A stretch of 64,000 bases of DNA from Eremothecium cymbalariae DBVPG#7215 (taxonomy: Eukaryota > Ascomycota > Saccharomycetes > Saccharomycetales > Saccharomycetaceae): contig NC_016454.1 in the NCBI RefSeq assembly GCF_000235365.1, positions 806,001 to 870,000 on the forward strand. The letters are read 5' to 3'. The notes below the pieces were generated by a model. It searched no databases. It was given only the letters and a program-made list of their open reading frames with translations, and was not told the DNA's origin. Positions 48,903-59,387 of the stretch are shown here, one piece after another. The position numbers were made by a program, and so were the translations under genes. How positions within the stretch are numbered: the first letter of the stretch is position 1; the number at the start of each line of letters is the position of its first letter.

Positions 48903-50250
48903 TACTAAAGCTTTCCATAGTCGGCCGGAAATAGGAACCCAAAAGCCCAAAACTGCGTCTCCCTCCCCCCTCCCCTTTCGGCCCAATTTCGGCTCCCAGC
49001 CGGCATCTGCAGCCTCCCCCGCCCCTTGAGCCGTGGACTAGTGTATTCCGTCCCCTACGTCTAAGATCGCTATCATATCTCAAAAACACACTCAGCCGGA
49101 CCTGTCTGCCCAACTCCTGTCTGGCCGTCCACCTCTGCTTCCAAACACCCACACCAACCGTCATCCGCCCACCCCACTCACGTCAATCTTCCGCCGCCAT
49201 ATGGACCTGAGAGACGCAACATCCTTCCCCACTCTTCCCCTTCCTGAATTCCTCCTGCTGCCTTCTGCGCAAAACTTCCACATTTTGATGCAAGAAACAA
49301 CATGGTGCGCCCATTTCTACGCGAACTTTCTACGTACAACGTGATTTCGTAGGTTACGATATAATCACGGTTAAAAATTTTTTACAGGAAAAGCCAGGGG
49401 GCGTGTTTGGCGATTGTCACGACAAACACAGGCATCACCGAACTCAAAGCACATTTTTCTTCTAATTAGATTACACCACTCTTAAAAGAAAACAACCACA
49501 AACAAATACACACAGACACTAAGTTAGCGTACCTGCCTGACTGATATATCAATTTCTGTGTTACAGAGAACTCTCTTATAATAGGTTACTACCACAAAGT
49601 TCGCGATCGCCTTTTTTCTCTGCACTTTTTTTCTGCTGGTTCGGTCCTTTCGTGTGCGCTGGTCTGTTTAAGTCGTATTTTTTTAATTTTCTGCGCACTT
49701 TTTTTCCTTTTTTGGCATTACCCTACCTTTTGGCCAAAAAAGAGAAGAATCACACACTATTCCACGTTATAACTTAGTTTTCGCTGAAGGAAGTTGAAAT
49801 TTTGGATAAGGAAGAAAGAAAGAAAGGTTTTGTTTGTTATTATCAGGACAAATAACAGATATTTCAGAAGCCTTAAGCTGGAGAAACGCAAAGTAACAAG
49901 AGTTTTTTTAGTGTCATTTGAAGTTTCTTTTTTTTCCGAAGTCAAGTCCCCAAATCTTGAAGGAGCTAAGGTTATTGATTGGTTATAGTGGAATTATTTT
50001 GCTACCTGCAAGAAGTGTATCCGAAAGACCGTCGTTTGGAGCTAAAACATTAAGTGGTAGAAGATTTTTTTTTTGGTTTGAAAGATTCTTTCCATTCTAA
50101 AAGATTTTCTTTCTCTCTCTGCAGACCAACTACTATAATCCAGAGGTAGAGAAGACAACGGTTTTATTACTGGTTGCATATCATTAGTGCTTAGGGAGCG
50201 TTAGAAAAGTTACGATTTCTACTTGAAGTTGGTAGCGGTTTCTCGATCAC
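48903..50250. other. Long 5' region of WHI3
   Basis: 1.35 kb. Starts C-rich (48955-49060) and becomes T-rich (49610-49740). Small ORFs of 60-107 codons on both strands are not convincing. Nothing gene-like is seen. Confidence 0.4.
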
Positions 50251-51597
50251 ATGTCGCTGATAAACAGTCATTCTTCCACTGCCATGGAATGCTCAGCGTT
50301 TAATTTGCACCGAGCGTTCAGTTCCAGTGTTGAAAATGTGGGTAATATGACTCCTAGCAACTCTTCGCCGCTGCACCATTCCACGATGGTTACCATGAAC
50401 AAGTCCCAGAATATTGACGGTAATAGCAGCAACAACAACAATAGTAGTATTACTAGTAGTAATAATAACGGTGGTAGTGTTGGTAGCAACATCAACAGTG
50501 GCGGCGGTGGTAGTGGTGGAGCTGCTAGTGCCAATAATGTTGTTCCGGCAAAGAGTGCTAACAATAATCATTCGCCTCTTCACATTGCAACGATGTTAAA
50601 CACCTTGTCGCTCAATTCGAATCCGCCTTCTCAACACCAGTCCGCTGTCCAGGGTCCTTATTTGGTACGTCTACAGAATGTACCTAAAGATACGACTTTG
50701 CGGGAATGCCACGCTTTGTTTGCCTTGGCGCATGGTGTCATTTCTATAGAGTTATCGAGCTTTCAGCAGTACGCAGAGAGATCGCAGACCTCCGGTCAGG
50801 AATCTACCAATTATATTGTCGCTAAGTTTGATTCATTATATTTGGCATGTCAATATGCGATGATACTAGATGAGAAATCTCAGATATTTGGTCCAAGTTT
50901 CCCATTTAAGACTTACGTGGAAGTTGTTGATGAGTTAACCCAGCAACAGATGCCTTTCCATACGCAGATGCAATTGCATCAGGGTTCGCCACCTGCGCCG
51001 TCTCAAGTCACCCCATATCAGCAGCCTTTGTTGTCGGCCTCAGGAGTGGTGAGTCCACCGCAGTCTGCTTCCAGCGTCAAGAGGCCAAGCTTATTGGTCC
51101 AGCGTTCTAGGTTTTCATTTACAGATCCGTTTTCTGGTGACCAGTTGAACCAACCTTCTCAGCAACCGGATAGCATCACTACTCCACTGAAAGGTCATCA
51201 GGATACCGGCAAGTCATTTTTGCTAATGGAAAGCGACGAGATTAATGACAGCATATGGGGTAATGGAACTGGTATTCCTTCCAGCATTAGCGGGTTAACA
51301 AATTCGCAGCCACCAACGCCACATCTGGAATGGGGGACCACTGGAAGACGCCAAAGCTCCAGTTTTTACCCGTCTCAACCCAACACAGAGATACCACCTA
51401 TACATTTAACAGGTCAAGTGCAATCGTCATCTCAATTAGCAACTGGTTTGCAACAACCGCTACCACAACCACAACCACAGCGCCAGTCTTTGTCATATAA
51501 TTTGGTAACGCCACTATCGTCTGATATGAATTTGTCAACTCAAGCAGTACAAGGAGGCGTTCTACCGCATCAACCTCCAACACAGCAGCAACAACAA

Positions 51598-51636
<39 letters not shown>

Positions 51637-52320
51637 CAGCAACAACAACAACAACAACAACAGCAGCAGCAGCAGCAGCCACAATCACAACAGCATCAGC
51701 AGCAGCAGCAACAGCAGCAACAGCAGTCATCTCAGCAATCTGTAGTATCGCAACCTCAGTCTCAATCAACTACTTCCAGCCAACAAAAGCTGGTTAACAG
51801 AAATAGCATGTCGAAGACTTTACAAGGAAACGGCCCTAGGAATGCTGCTGCTGCTTTACAGAATACTAATGGTATATCCCAAGTTGATTTGTCATTATTG
51901 GCTAAAGTTCCGCCTCCTGCGAATCCTGCAGACCAAAATCCACCTTGTAATACTCTCTACGTTGGAAACTTACCTCCTGACGCAACTGAACAAGAACTAC
52001 GCCAGTTGTTTTCAAGCCAAAAAGGCTTTAGAAGGCTATCATTTAGGAATAAAAACAACAACGGGAATGGACATGGTCCAATGTGTTTTGTTGAATTCGA
52101 AGATGTCGCACATGCTACTAGGGCGTTGGCCGAATTATATGGTAGTCAGTTATCCCGTACCAACGGTTCTCACAACAGCAAGGGCGGTATCAGATTGAGT
52201 TTCTCAAAAAATCCATTGGGTGTCAGAGGTCCTAACAGCAGGCGCGGTGGGAACGTCAATAGCAATGGTGGCACGGGGACAACGAATTATTCCTATGCAG
52301 CTGCTTTCAGCAAATCTTGA
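50251..52320 (+). CDS. WHI3: Whi3/Whi4, cell-size-controlling RNA-binding protein
   Basis: The protein has 689 residues (S. cerevisiae Whi3 about 661, Whi4 about 649). N-terminal Asn/Gly/Ser repeats and an RRM-like fold at about 135-230 ([21 protein letters not shown]...) are followed by a long Pro/Gln-rich region with a 32-Gln run at 445-476 and a second Gln run. A C-terminal RRM spans about 565-655 ([30 protein letters not shown]). Whi3 binds CLN3 mRNA and restrains Start; the poly-Gln tract drives assembly (mnemon/prion-like behaviour). A single gene stands for the WHI3/WHI4 pair, followed by SHS1 as is YDL224C. More similar in length and poly-Gln to Whi3. Confidence 0.93.
51583..51678 (+). 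repeat. CAG/CAA poly-glutamine tract in WHI3
   Basis: 32 consecutive Gln codons mixing CAA and CAG blocks, followed by PQSQQHQ and a second, shorter Gln run (to about 51724). Confidence 0.9.
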
Positions 52321-53339
52321 AAATACAATATTCGTGTTCATTTACTGCAGTTTTATATTTTCAGCGTCACTGTTTGCTATTCTTTAATCATAGGCTTTAA
52401 TCACCATCCATAACTTAACATGTTATCTTTATCTCTCTCTCTCTCTCTTTCTCTCTGTCTGTCTCTGTCTTCATTACGTGCTATTTGTTCCTAATTGGCA
52501 TTCATTCCTTAAGGTTTCGACATTGGGAAAGTCTTTCGTCTTTTTGATGCTTGAATCTCCATGTTTTTTATTATCTCTTACACTTCACATAGTCTAAGTT
52601 TACTTTTTTTAGAAAAAAAGCAGGCAATAGGCATGCCTTGGCGACTATTGTGTATGGTTTATTTTGGTGTCTGTTCCCGGTTGCCATCTAAGAGCCTGCT
52701 TTTGTTTCCTTCTCATCAACATTTTTTTTGCTAGAATAATGCAATGGATACAAATCTACCGTTATATTTCATGTATATTCTGCCATGTTTTTTTATTGCG
52801 CAGTTGCATCTATAAAAGGCATGCACTCTTCGCCCTTTATATTCCCCTGTATCCATTCCGACTGTAACTATAATAATGTTGTCATTCAAATATACTACTG
52901 TCATGTTGTCAACTAATACCGCTACTTCATTGATTGATTGGGGTATAAGAAAGTTTTGTGCACTTTTGATTGCATCATTCTACTGGTTTAGTGCGAAATA
53001 ATAATTTTTTGAAGTCACTATTGTATTCTATTTAGTTAATTATTTTTCAAGACTCAGTAATAGGATATTCAATTCTACCTCTTTGTTTATAACTTTGGGT
53101 TATAATTATTCTCTTGGAAGCCGCATTGTCTTTTATCACTGCTTCGATGTGTCTCATAAACGACAGTGATATATAGAAGGGCGATCACCTAGAACAGAAA
53201 TCATTGATTTGTTTTGTTTTGTTTGGCTTTTAATAAAGACATGTATATAATAAATGAAAAGATATATGTGAAGTTCATTAGTTAAAACTACATCTGCCAC
53301 TTGCATGCAATGCCAAAAGAAATTTTCAAAGTGTAATGT
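52321..53339. other. Region between convergent WHI3 and SHS1 3' ends
   Basis: 1.02 kb, unusually long for a convergent gap in this window. Contains a CT microsatellite (52432-52472) and a TGTATATA at about 53244. No ORF convincing. Confidence 0.4.
52432..52472. repeat. CT-rich microsatellite
   Basis: TCTCTCTCTCTCT followed by TTTCTCTCTGTCTGTCTCTGTC in the WHI3-SHS1 spacer. Confidence 0.85.
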
Positions 53340-55094
53340 TTATTTCATATAAGCTGCAACATAGCCGCCGGAATTGCTGGCAGTAGCAAAGGAATCTGAT
53401 TCGGCAGACGCACCAGCATGACTGGATGGAGGCACTACAGAGCTATCACCAGCAGGTGTTTCATTTGTGACTGCAGAAATAGGAGCATCAGTAGTTGCAG
53501 CTACTATAGTCGAAGCAACAGCCTCAGTAGAAGCACTAGTGGTTGCTGTGACAGCAGAGTTTATCGTGGTATTCGATCCATTGATCCTCTGTTGTTTCAA
53601 CAACTTTTCCTTCAGTTTCAATTCCATAGCTTTCTTTTCTAATTCTTGAATACGCCTCTGCAGTTCCCTGGCAGATTGTGTTTCTAATTCTTCCAACTTT
53701 TGTTGCTTTGCGATAATGCGTTCATGTCTCAATACATATGGTAGGGTCTCTGAAATATTTCTTAGTTTAGACCTATTTTGAGATCCACTATCAGTTGCGG
53801 AGGGAGAGTTTTTGATGTTTCTAATGATTTCCTCATTGTCCCGTCTGATTGTGACAGAAAGTCTTCTAATTGGCGAGTCTGCCTCCCTGGAAGTCCCATC
53901 AGTATCAATGTTTGGAGTACTTGGCGCAGGAATATCCGAATTTGGTAAGGTGCTAAATGATTGCTGAGATTTACAGTTACCAGTAGTAACCAGTGACGCA
54001 AAGTTACTTAATGAAGGTGTTGCAGAATATCTCTCATCACTAGTATTATTCCTACTACTGGATGACCTAGTTGTATCCCATTCTGATATAGAGGATAGCT
54101 TCTCCGCACGATAATTCTCATACAACAAATTATGAGTGGTATCTTTGAATTCTTGCAAATGGGTTCCAAATAGAACGCTCTTCAAGGCACGTAAATCGGA
54201 GATATTTTCATCATCGATCATAATATCGCCCCAAGGATAAGATCTCATGTACTTTCCGTTTGGACCTTTTATATCGGAACAAACTACTGCAAACGGCTGC
54301 AACTCAGCTAGATCGCGTACTTCGGCAATAGCATCCTCATCTTCTTCATCCTCATCCAGCTCGAACTTATAGATGGGAACATTGAAATATTCTATGTCAT
54401 CCATAATAGCCCTTTTAAAATTCACCAATTCCTCGGTCGTAAAAGAATCAGCACGCGAAATAATAGGTAAAACATTTGTGTAACGAGATAATTTCTTCAT
54501 CATCTCAATATCTAATTCGCGCAAACCATGACCAGTAGGTTCGATGAAATAAATGGCAGCATGAACACGCCCATCCTCAAATCTCGGATTCCTCTTAATC
54601 CGCGTTTCCTCCGCAAGTACTAAATCAAATTGCTGCTCTAAATACGCAACAACCTCATCAAAGCAGAGCTCATTGTCCAAATTCTCACCTATCCCATGGG
54701 TGTCAATTAAATTTAAACACATTCTGTCCCGAGGGTCATCTGAAGCCCTATCATTGCACACCTCCACAGATGTCGATGTAATCGTGATTCCCGGCTCCAA
54801 ATGCGCCCCTGCAGCATCAAAAGCTGACATATAAGAAGGAATACCGCTCTTGGAAGTAAACGTCACAACCTTGGTCGGATTAACAACCTTCACCACCGCA
54901 TTTTCCTCATAAACCCTCTCAGTTTGGTACCGATGTGGGAAAATTGTCGACTCCAACAAATTATTCGCAAACGTAGTCTTACCCGTCCCACTAGGACCAA
55001 CTAATAAAACCGTATATGTAACACCACGTTTCTGCTCCTTCTTCCTACGAAACAATGCTGCCGGTGGATTATTCGAAAACTCTACCGCATCCAT
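53340..55094 (-). CDS. SHS1: Shs1 septin
   Basis: The protein has 584 residues (S. cerevisiae about 551). The septin GTPase domain has a P-loop GPSGTGKTT at about 33-41, a G3 region LIDTHGIG (the usual DTPG is altered), and the septin unique element near AELQPFAVVCSDIKGPNGKYMRSYPWG. G4 is SRAD. A C-terminal coiled coil (about 462-515; EKKAMELKLKEKLLKQQ) is followed by a Thr/Ser/Ala tail. Shs1 is the non-essential septin that caps hetero-octamers at the bud neck. The DTH in place of DTP and the SRAD motif are usual for Shs1. Order after WHI3/4 matches YDL225W. Confidence 0.93.
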   Translation of the reverse strand: MDAVEFSNNPPAALFRRKKEQKRGVTYTVLLVGPSGTGKTTFANNLLESTIFPHRYQTERVYEENAVVKVVNPTKVVTFTSKSGIPSYMSAFDAAGAHLEPGITITSTSVEVCNDRASDDPRDRMCLNLIDTHGIGENLDNELCFDEVVAYLEQQFDLVLAEETRIKRNPRFEDGRVHAAIYFIEPTGHGLRELDIEMMKKLSRYTNVLPIISRADSFTTEELVNFKRAIMDDIEYFNVPIYKFELDEDEEDEDAIAEVRDLAELQPFAVVCSDIKGPNGKYMRSYPWGDIMIDDENISDLRALKSVLFGTHLQEFKDTTHNLLYENYRAEKLSSISEWDTTRSSSSRNNTSDERYSATPSLSNFASLVTTGNCKSQQSFSTLPNSDIPAPSTPNIDTDGTSREADSPIRRLSVTIRRDNEEIIRNIKNSPSATDSGSQNRSKLRNISETLPYVLRHERIIAKQQKLEELETQSARELQRRIQELEKKAMELKLKEKLLKQQRINGSNTTINSAVTATTSASTEAVASTIVAATTDAPISAVTNETPAGDSSVVPPSSHAGASAESDSFATASNSGGYVAAYMK

Positions 55095-56442
55095 TTCTGT
55101 TCTTTCCTGTTCTTTCCTGCTGGTATAATATATATATATATATATACGTGGTGTGTTACTCTCTTTACTAGAACACCAAAACTTAAAATTCGCCGCTAAA
55201 TCTTATCTCTCAATATCTGTTTCAAATCCCAAACTCAACAATAGCTCCGTGGCTACCTTACACATCCACTGGATCGTACTTGACTAACTATTAAACACAA
55301 AAAGGTCCTGTAAACTAAATCAATATTCTGCCCTTTTAGCGAAGGACAACTAATTCATCGCCACATTCAGAAACGCGTATTAGAAAAAGGAAACCGTCCT
55401 TTGATGAATCTTGGACGTTACCCGGCGTTTTTGAATCAAGTCACGCAACGTGGCCAAACCATGTAAAAGATGTGGTTGTTCTGGGTTCGAAGATGACTGT
55501 TGGCGAGCCTGCGTGTTGGGTATATGATGCCTGGCCACCGTTAGGTTCACTGCCGGGGGGTACGGTTTGAGACGTTGTGTGTGTATATGTTTGGATGTCA
55601 GTGTGCTACGGGGTTCTGTTATGTATCCCACGTATGATATAGATGCAGATAAGACGAACTGCAAAATGAGCGGGAACGATAGACGCTACTTCCGTTGTTT
55701 ATGTTGCTCCAAGGGGCATGTATGGAGGTGAAATTGTATGATATAACTTGGAAGGGAGGGCCAGCGTCCACGAACGGTGTTTTGTATTTCGTTTTGACAG
55801 AGAGTGGGTAGAGGTAACAAGGGGGGAGCAGTACGGCTAGGGGGTGGGGTTACAGTTCGTCGGTACATTGGCTAGTAAAACTTTGGATGGATGTGTTTTG
55901 GAGCTGCGGAGAGGCGTGTGTGGTAGGGAGGGTGGGGCAAGAGTAGTCCTTGGTTTGACGGATATATTTCGTAGATAAGAACAGGCTGTAGCTGGTGGCT
56001 TGGCCATGGAGTCGCACTCGAGAAGCAGATGGCCTCTGATGTCGGTTACACGGGAACAGGCGGTGGTAGCGGTGGTAGTGGTGGTAGGTGTTAACTATGA
56101 GCTTGGAGAGGGGGCTCCATGTGGGTCACGTGGGCAATAATTTGATTACTTTTCGCTGGCAGGTAAAAAATTTAAGTTGCGTGATGTACTACTACTTGCA
56201 GAGCATTATTTGAAGACAGGTGAATGAATGGCATTAGTTATTACATTCGGGGAAGCCAGCGAAGCCAAAGCGCAAGTTTATAGAAAAACCTTCGGTTGAT
56301 CTGTAGCGTGACAGAGAAACATAAGGTGTGGTTGGTTTCTTAGAGATTTCTAATTAAAAAGGTCGTTTTTTCTTGGGTTTGCAGTTTTTTTGCTTGTCAG
56401 AGCTGTTTTTCCTTTTTTGTTTTTGCATTTTTTTATATCGTG
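55095..56442. other. Divergent promoter region SHS1-GCR2
   Basis: 1.35 kb. A TA repeat lies at about 55128-55146 in the SHS1 promoter, with TTACCCGG at 55419-55426 (Reb1) and GTCACGTGGG at about 56123 (Cbf1-like). ORFs of 60-94 codons on the minus strand look random. A GTGGTAGTGGTGGTAG run lies near 56071. Confidence 0.4.
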
Positions 56443-57756
56443 ATGGCTTCTTTCGATGATAGACGTGGTTTAGCAAGTTCTGTTGAGCCTTTCAACTCTG
56501 GTGCAGGTATTATGCATCATCAAATCAAGCTGGATGTGTTTTTGATTAAGGGATATCAGGTTGTCTCGAGAAATGCCGTTATCGATGGTGATGCGATGAG
56601 CTCGATGAGTGCATCTCCGACGTCATCAACAGTTGGTTCTGATCAGGCGTTCGAGAAACCGCTGTTGCATTTCCAGGAGCTCTCAAAACTATACAATGTA
56701 ACGATCCAGGTGCAGGTACTAGATGACGGTGGAACATCGCCTAAGTCCGCCATAGAACTTTGCCAGCGGTTCCAACAAATCCTCAAAGAGTTGGAGCTAA
56801 GCTATGAAGTTAGTCCGTATGCGAAATATTTTAAAAGGCTTAGCACAGATGGTGAACGTAGCCTGTGGCAAGTTAGAGATGATGCGGAGCTGCAGGGTGA
56901 TGCCGTATGGGTTTCAGTTTCTGCAAATATAAAAAAGCTATACAATTCGGAACATGGGCGGTTGGATTCTATCCAAAGTAAACGCCGCAGTGCAGCTACC
57001 TCTGTCAGGAATTCGCCACGTCATATGAAAGATGACCCCGTATCTTACCAACAGCTGAAGAGGAAGCTAACGCAGTTACAGGCCAACTCTGAGAACAGTC
57101 CGGGAAACAAGAAAAACAAAGATGATGGAGGTAGTGCTAACGATGGAACCTGTAAAGTATCAAATCCCAATATTCTCGACTTTTTGAGTAACGGGCATTT
57201 GAAAAATAAGTTTAATGACAGCGATGCACTACTGCGGGGCTACTATACAATGCCAACATCGCCGACCTCTCTGTGGAACGCCATGAATCTGAACACTAGT
57301 AGGAGACGTGATTTTCAAAACCCTCCAGAAAATGACCCTGTGGAGGAGCTTTTGCAGTTAACAGCAACAGCATCCTCGGCGCCAGCAGCCTCGGTAACAG
57401 CAGCGGCAACATCAAATGGCAATACGGATGATCCCAGCGATGACCCGCTCAGCCTGGAACCCACTGCTAAAGACCTCCAGAAAGACGACAACGATGCAGC
57501 TGCCACAGCAACCATTGGATCCAGCATAACTTCTGAATTACCCATGATCACTGACGTACCGAACATCCCAACAAACCCATTGACGATTAAAGAAACAGAC
57601 CTGTATGATAGATTACTACAGGAGAAAGACGAAAAAATTATAGAACTCGGAAGACAGCTCAAGAATGAGCGTGACGAAATACAATGGCTCAGAAAGTTAC
57701 TTTTGGAAGACATTGGCTGCATACGAAGCATGCTAAAAGAATTGAGAGACCGGTAG
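56443..57756 (+). CDS. GCR2: Gcr2, transcriptional activator of glycolytic genes
   Basis: 437 residues from the ATG at 56443 (S. cerevisiae about 534). The N-terminal domain has conserved HHQIKLDVFLIKGYQVVSRNA, a LYNVTIQVQVLDDGGTSPKSAIELCQRFQQIL helix region and YAKYFKRLSTDGERSLWQVRDDAE. A basic-rich middle is followed by acidic and Ala-rich stretches. The C-terminal coiled coil (about 385-437; DLYDRLLQEKDEKIIELGRQ) allows dimerisation with Gcr1. Gcr2 is the co-activator of Rap1-Gcr1 at glycolytic promoters. YNL199C in S. cerevisiae. Confidence 0.88.
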   Translation: MASFDDRRGLASSVEPFNSGAGIMHHQIKLDVFLIKGYQVVSRNAVIDGDAMSSMSASPTSSTVGSDQAFEKPLLHFQELSKLYNVTIQVQVLDDGGTSPKSAIELCQRFQQILKELELSYEVSPYAKYFKRLSTDGERSLWQVRDDAELQGDAVWVSVSANIKKLYNSEHGRLDSIQSKRRSAATSVRNSPRHMKDDPVSYQQLKRKLTQLQANSENSPGNKKNKDDGGSANDGTCKVSNPNILDFLSNGHLKNKFNDSDALLRGYYTMPTSPTSLWNAMNLNTSRRRDFQNPPENDPVEELLQLTATASSAPAASVTAAATSNGNTDDPSDDPLSLEPTAKDLQKDDNDAAATATIGSSITSELPMITDVPNIPTNPLTIKETDLYDRLLQEKDEKIIELGRQLKNERDEIQWLRKLLLEDIGCIRSMLKELRDR

Positions 57757-58068
57757 GTCACTGGCCTAATGTGCACCACTCACGCGTCATATATAATAGT
57801 AAGTTCATGGATTTAGAGTAAGGCAGGTAGATAGGGGCTCTTCTCTAACATGTATCATATTAACTAATCCGTCTGAATATGTAAGTAATACACCGTTGAT
57901 AATGACACGTAAATAGAGGTCGATGATTAGCCATTGATTAAACCGTCATTAGTCAAGCACCCAAACTGAACCTCCCGTTGCTCCCAGGCCGCCTGGAATC
58001 GTATAAAGCACGTCTTCTGTTAGCATCAGTGTGCTTTAAGCCCAATCCTACGAACCTGCAAAGAAACT
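57757..58068. other. Spacer GCR2-NNR1
   Basis: 312 bp, no gene recognised; carries the NNR1 promoter. Confidence 0.35.
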
Positions 58069-58788
58069 ATGACGACGAAGGCCCTTACTTCTGCAGCAGC
58101 AGCTGCACTCGATGCGGAGCTCATGGGCACAGTAGCAGGCTACACCCTCGAGCAACTTATGGAACTAGCAGGCCTGTCCGTTGCACAAGCCATCTACGAA
58201 CACTGGGGACTTCCTCCACAGAAAAAACAGGTATTCGTGATCGCCGGGCCGGGAAATAACGGCGGAGATGGCCTGGTTTGCGCAAGACACTTGAAGCTCT
58301 TCGGCTACGAGCCAATAGTCTTCTTTCCAAAACGCTCCTCCAAAACCCCCTTTTACACTAACCTCGTCAAACAACTGGAGTTCTTCAACATACCTGTGCT
58401 CTCCAACGACAACCAATGGACCCGCTACCTCGACCACAGCTCCACCCTCTGCGTCGTCGACGCGATATTCGGCTTCTCCTTTAGGCCCCCCATCAGAGAG
58501 CCCTTCGGAACGATTCTCTCCGAGCTGAAAACAAGGCAAGAAACTCTACCAATTGTCGCTGTCGACGTTCCCAGCGGCTGGGACGTCGACAGTGGGCCTC
58601 TGCAACATGACGCAATCATCCCCCGTGTCCTCGTCTCGCTAACTGCCCCAAAGCTGTGCTCCGCCAAGTGCGATCCTGCCGCCACTACCCACTACGTCGG
58701 GGGCAGATTCATCCCCCAACATCTGGCAGCAAAATACGGTCTCCCCGCACTGCAATACACCGGTTGCAAGCAGATCCTAAGGCTGTAA
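58069..58788 (+). CDS. NNR1: Nnr1, NAD(P)H-hydrate epimerase
   Basis: The protein has 239 residues (S. cerevisiae about 246). It is a YjeF N-terminal domain: LEQLMELAGLSVAQAIYEHW, the nucleotide motif VIAGPGNNGGDGLVCARHL at about 58-76, DAIFGFSFRPP, and VDVPSGWDVDSGP (the conserved Asp). It interconverts R- and S-NAD(P)HX so that the dehydratase can repair them. There is no long presequence. Codons end in C or G far more often than in neighbouring genes. YNL200C in S. cerevisiae. Confidence 0.94.
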   Translation: MTTKALTSAAAAALDAELMGTVAGYTLEQLMELAGLSVAQAIYEHWGLPPQKKQVFVIAGPGNNGGDGLVCARHLKLFGYEPIVFFPKRSSKTPFYTNLVKQLEFFNIPVLSNDNQWTRYLDHSSTLCVVDAIFGFSFRPPIREPFGTILSELKTRQETLPIVAVDVPSGWDVDSGPLQHDAIIPRVLVSLTAPKLCSAKCDPAATTHYVGGRFIPQHLAAKYGLPALQYTGCKQILRL

Positions 58789-59387
58789 GCTAGAAACCTA
58801 ACCTAATATAATACTGTCCCTTCGTATGCCATACATTATATAGCCACCACCACGGGAGGGTAACCCTCTTTCCAACGCGTCAGCGTCGTTTCTTTTTTCA
58901 CGGACTGGACATCGACAAATAAAAAGAAATTTTCATAAACACATTTTTCAACAGATGAACGTTCCGTTTGACTTGTTTCCCTCTAGAAATAGTCCGTTCA
59001 AATAACATCCAAAGTGGATTCTGAAGTGTGATATTGTTTAATTTTAGTTGCAAAGTTTGCAGGTGTTGGAGCAATCAGGTTTACCAGTGAATCATATTCA
59101 TAAGTTAGAGGAACTATAAGATATCTAAGTGGCGGCAGAAGAATAGGAGCTAAAGAACAAAAGGAATCTTTTTTTTGAAGAAGCGAGTTTTACTGCGAAA
59201 GAGTGAAACTTAGTGAAGGCAGCTTTGTTTGGAAGGATAAGTAGAACACGGAGGCGTGGGAATATCTGTTCCAAGGCTTGTAGTTCAGCGGGAGATCAGG
59301 GATCGAGAGATTGAGGTAGGGTATAGTGGAAGAGGGATAAAGGAATTTCACTTAGGCGAAAAAAGAAATTTTTTTGTTCCGTCTAAC
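58789..59387. other. Intergenic region NNR1-PSY2
   Basis: 599 bp. The PSY2 frame is open for 44 codons upstream of the ATG without another ATG (from 59256), so it is most likely 5' UTR. No other gene seen. Confidence 0.4.

Noticed and set aside
55380..55868. 94- and 60-codon frames in the SHS1-GCR2 promoter
   Set aside because: No similarity, irregular composition, within promoter.
59256..59387. 44-codon upstream extension of PSY2
   Set aside because: Begins at GTG, not ATG; the conserved EVH1 domain starts just after Met at 59388.
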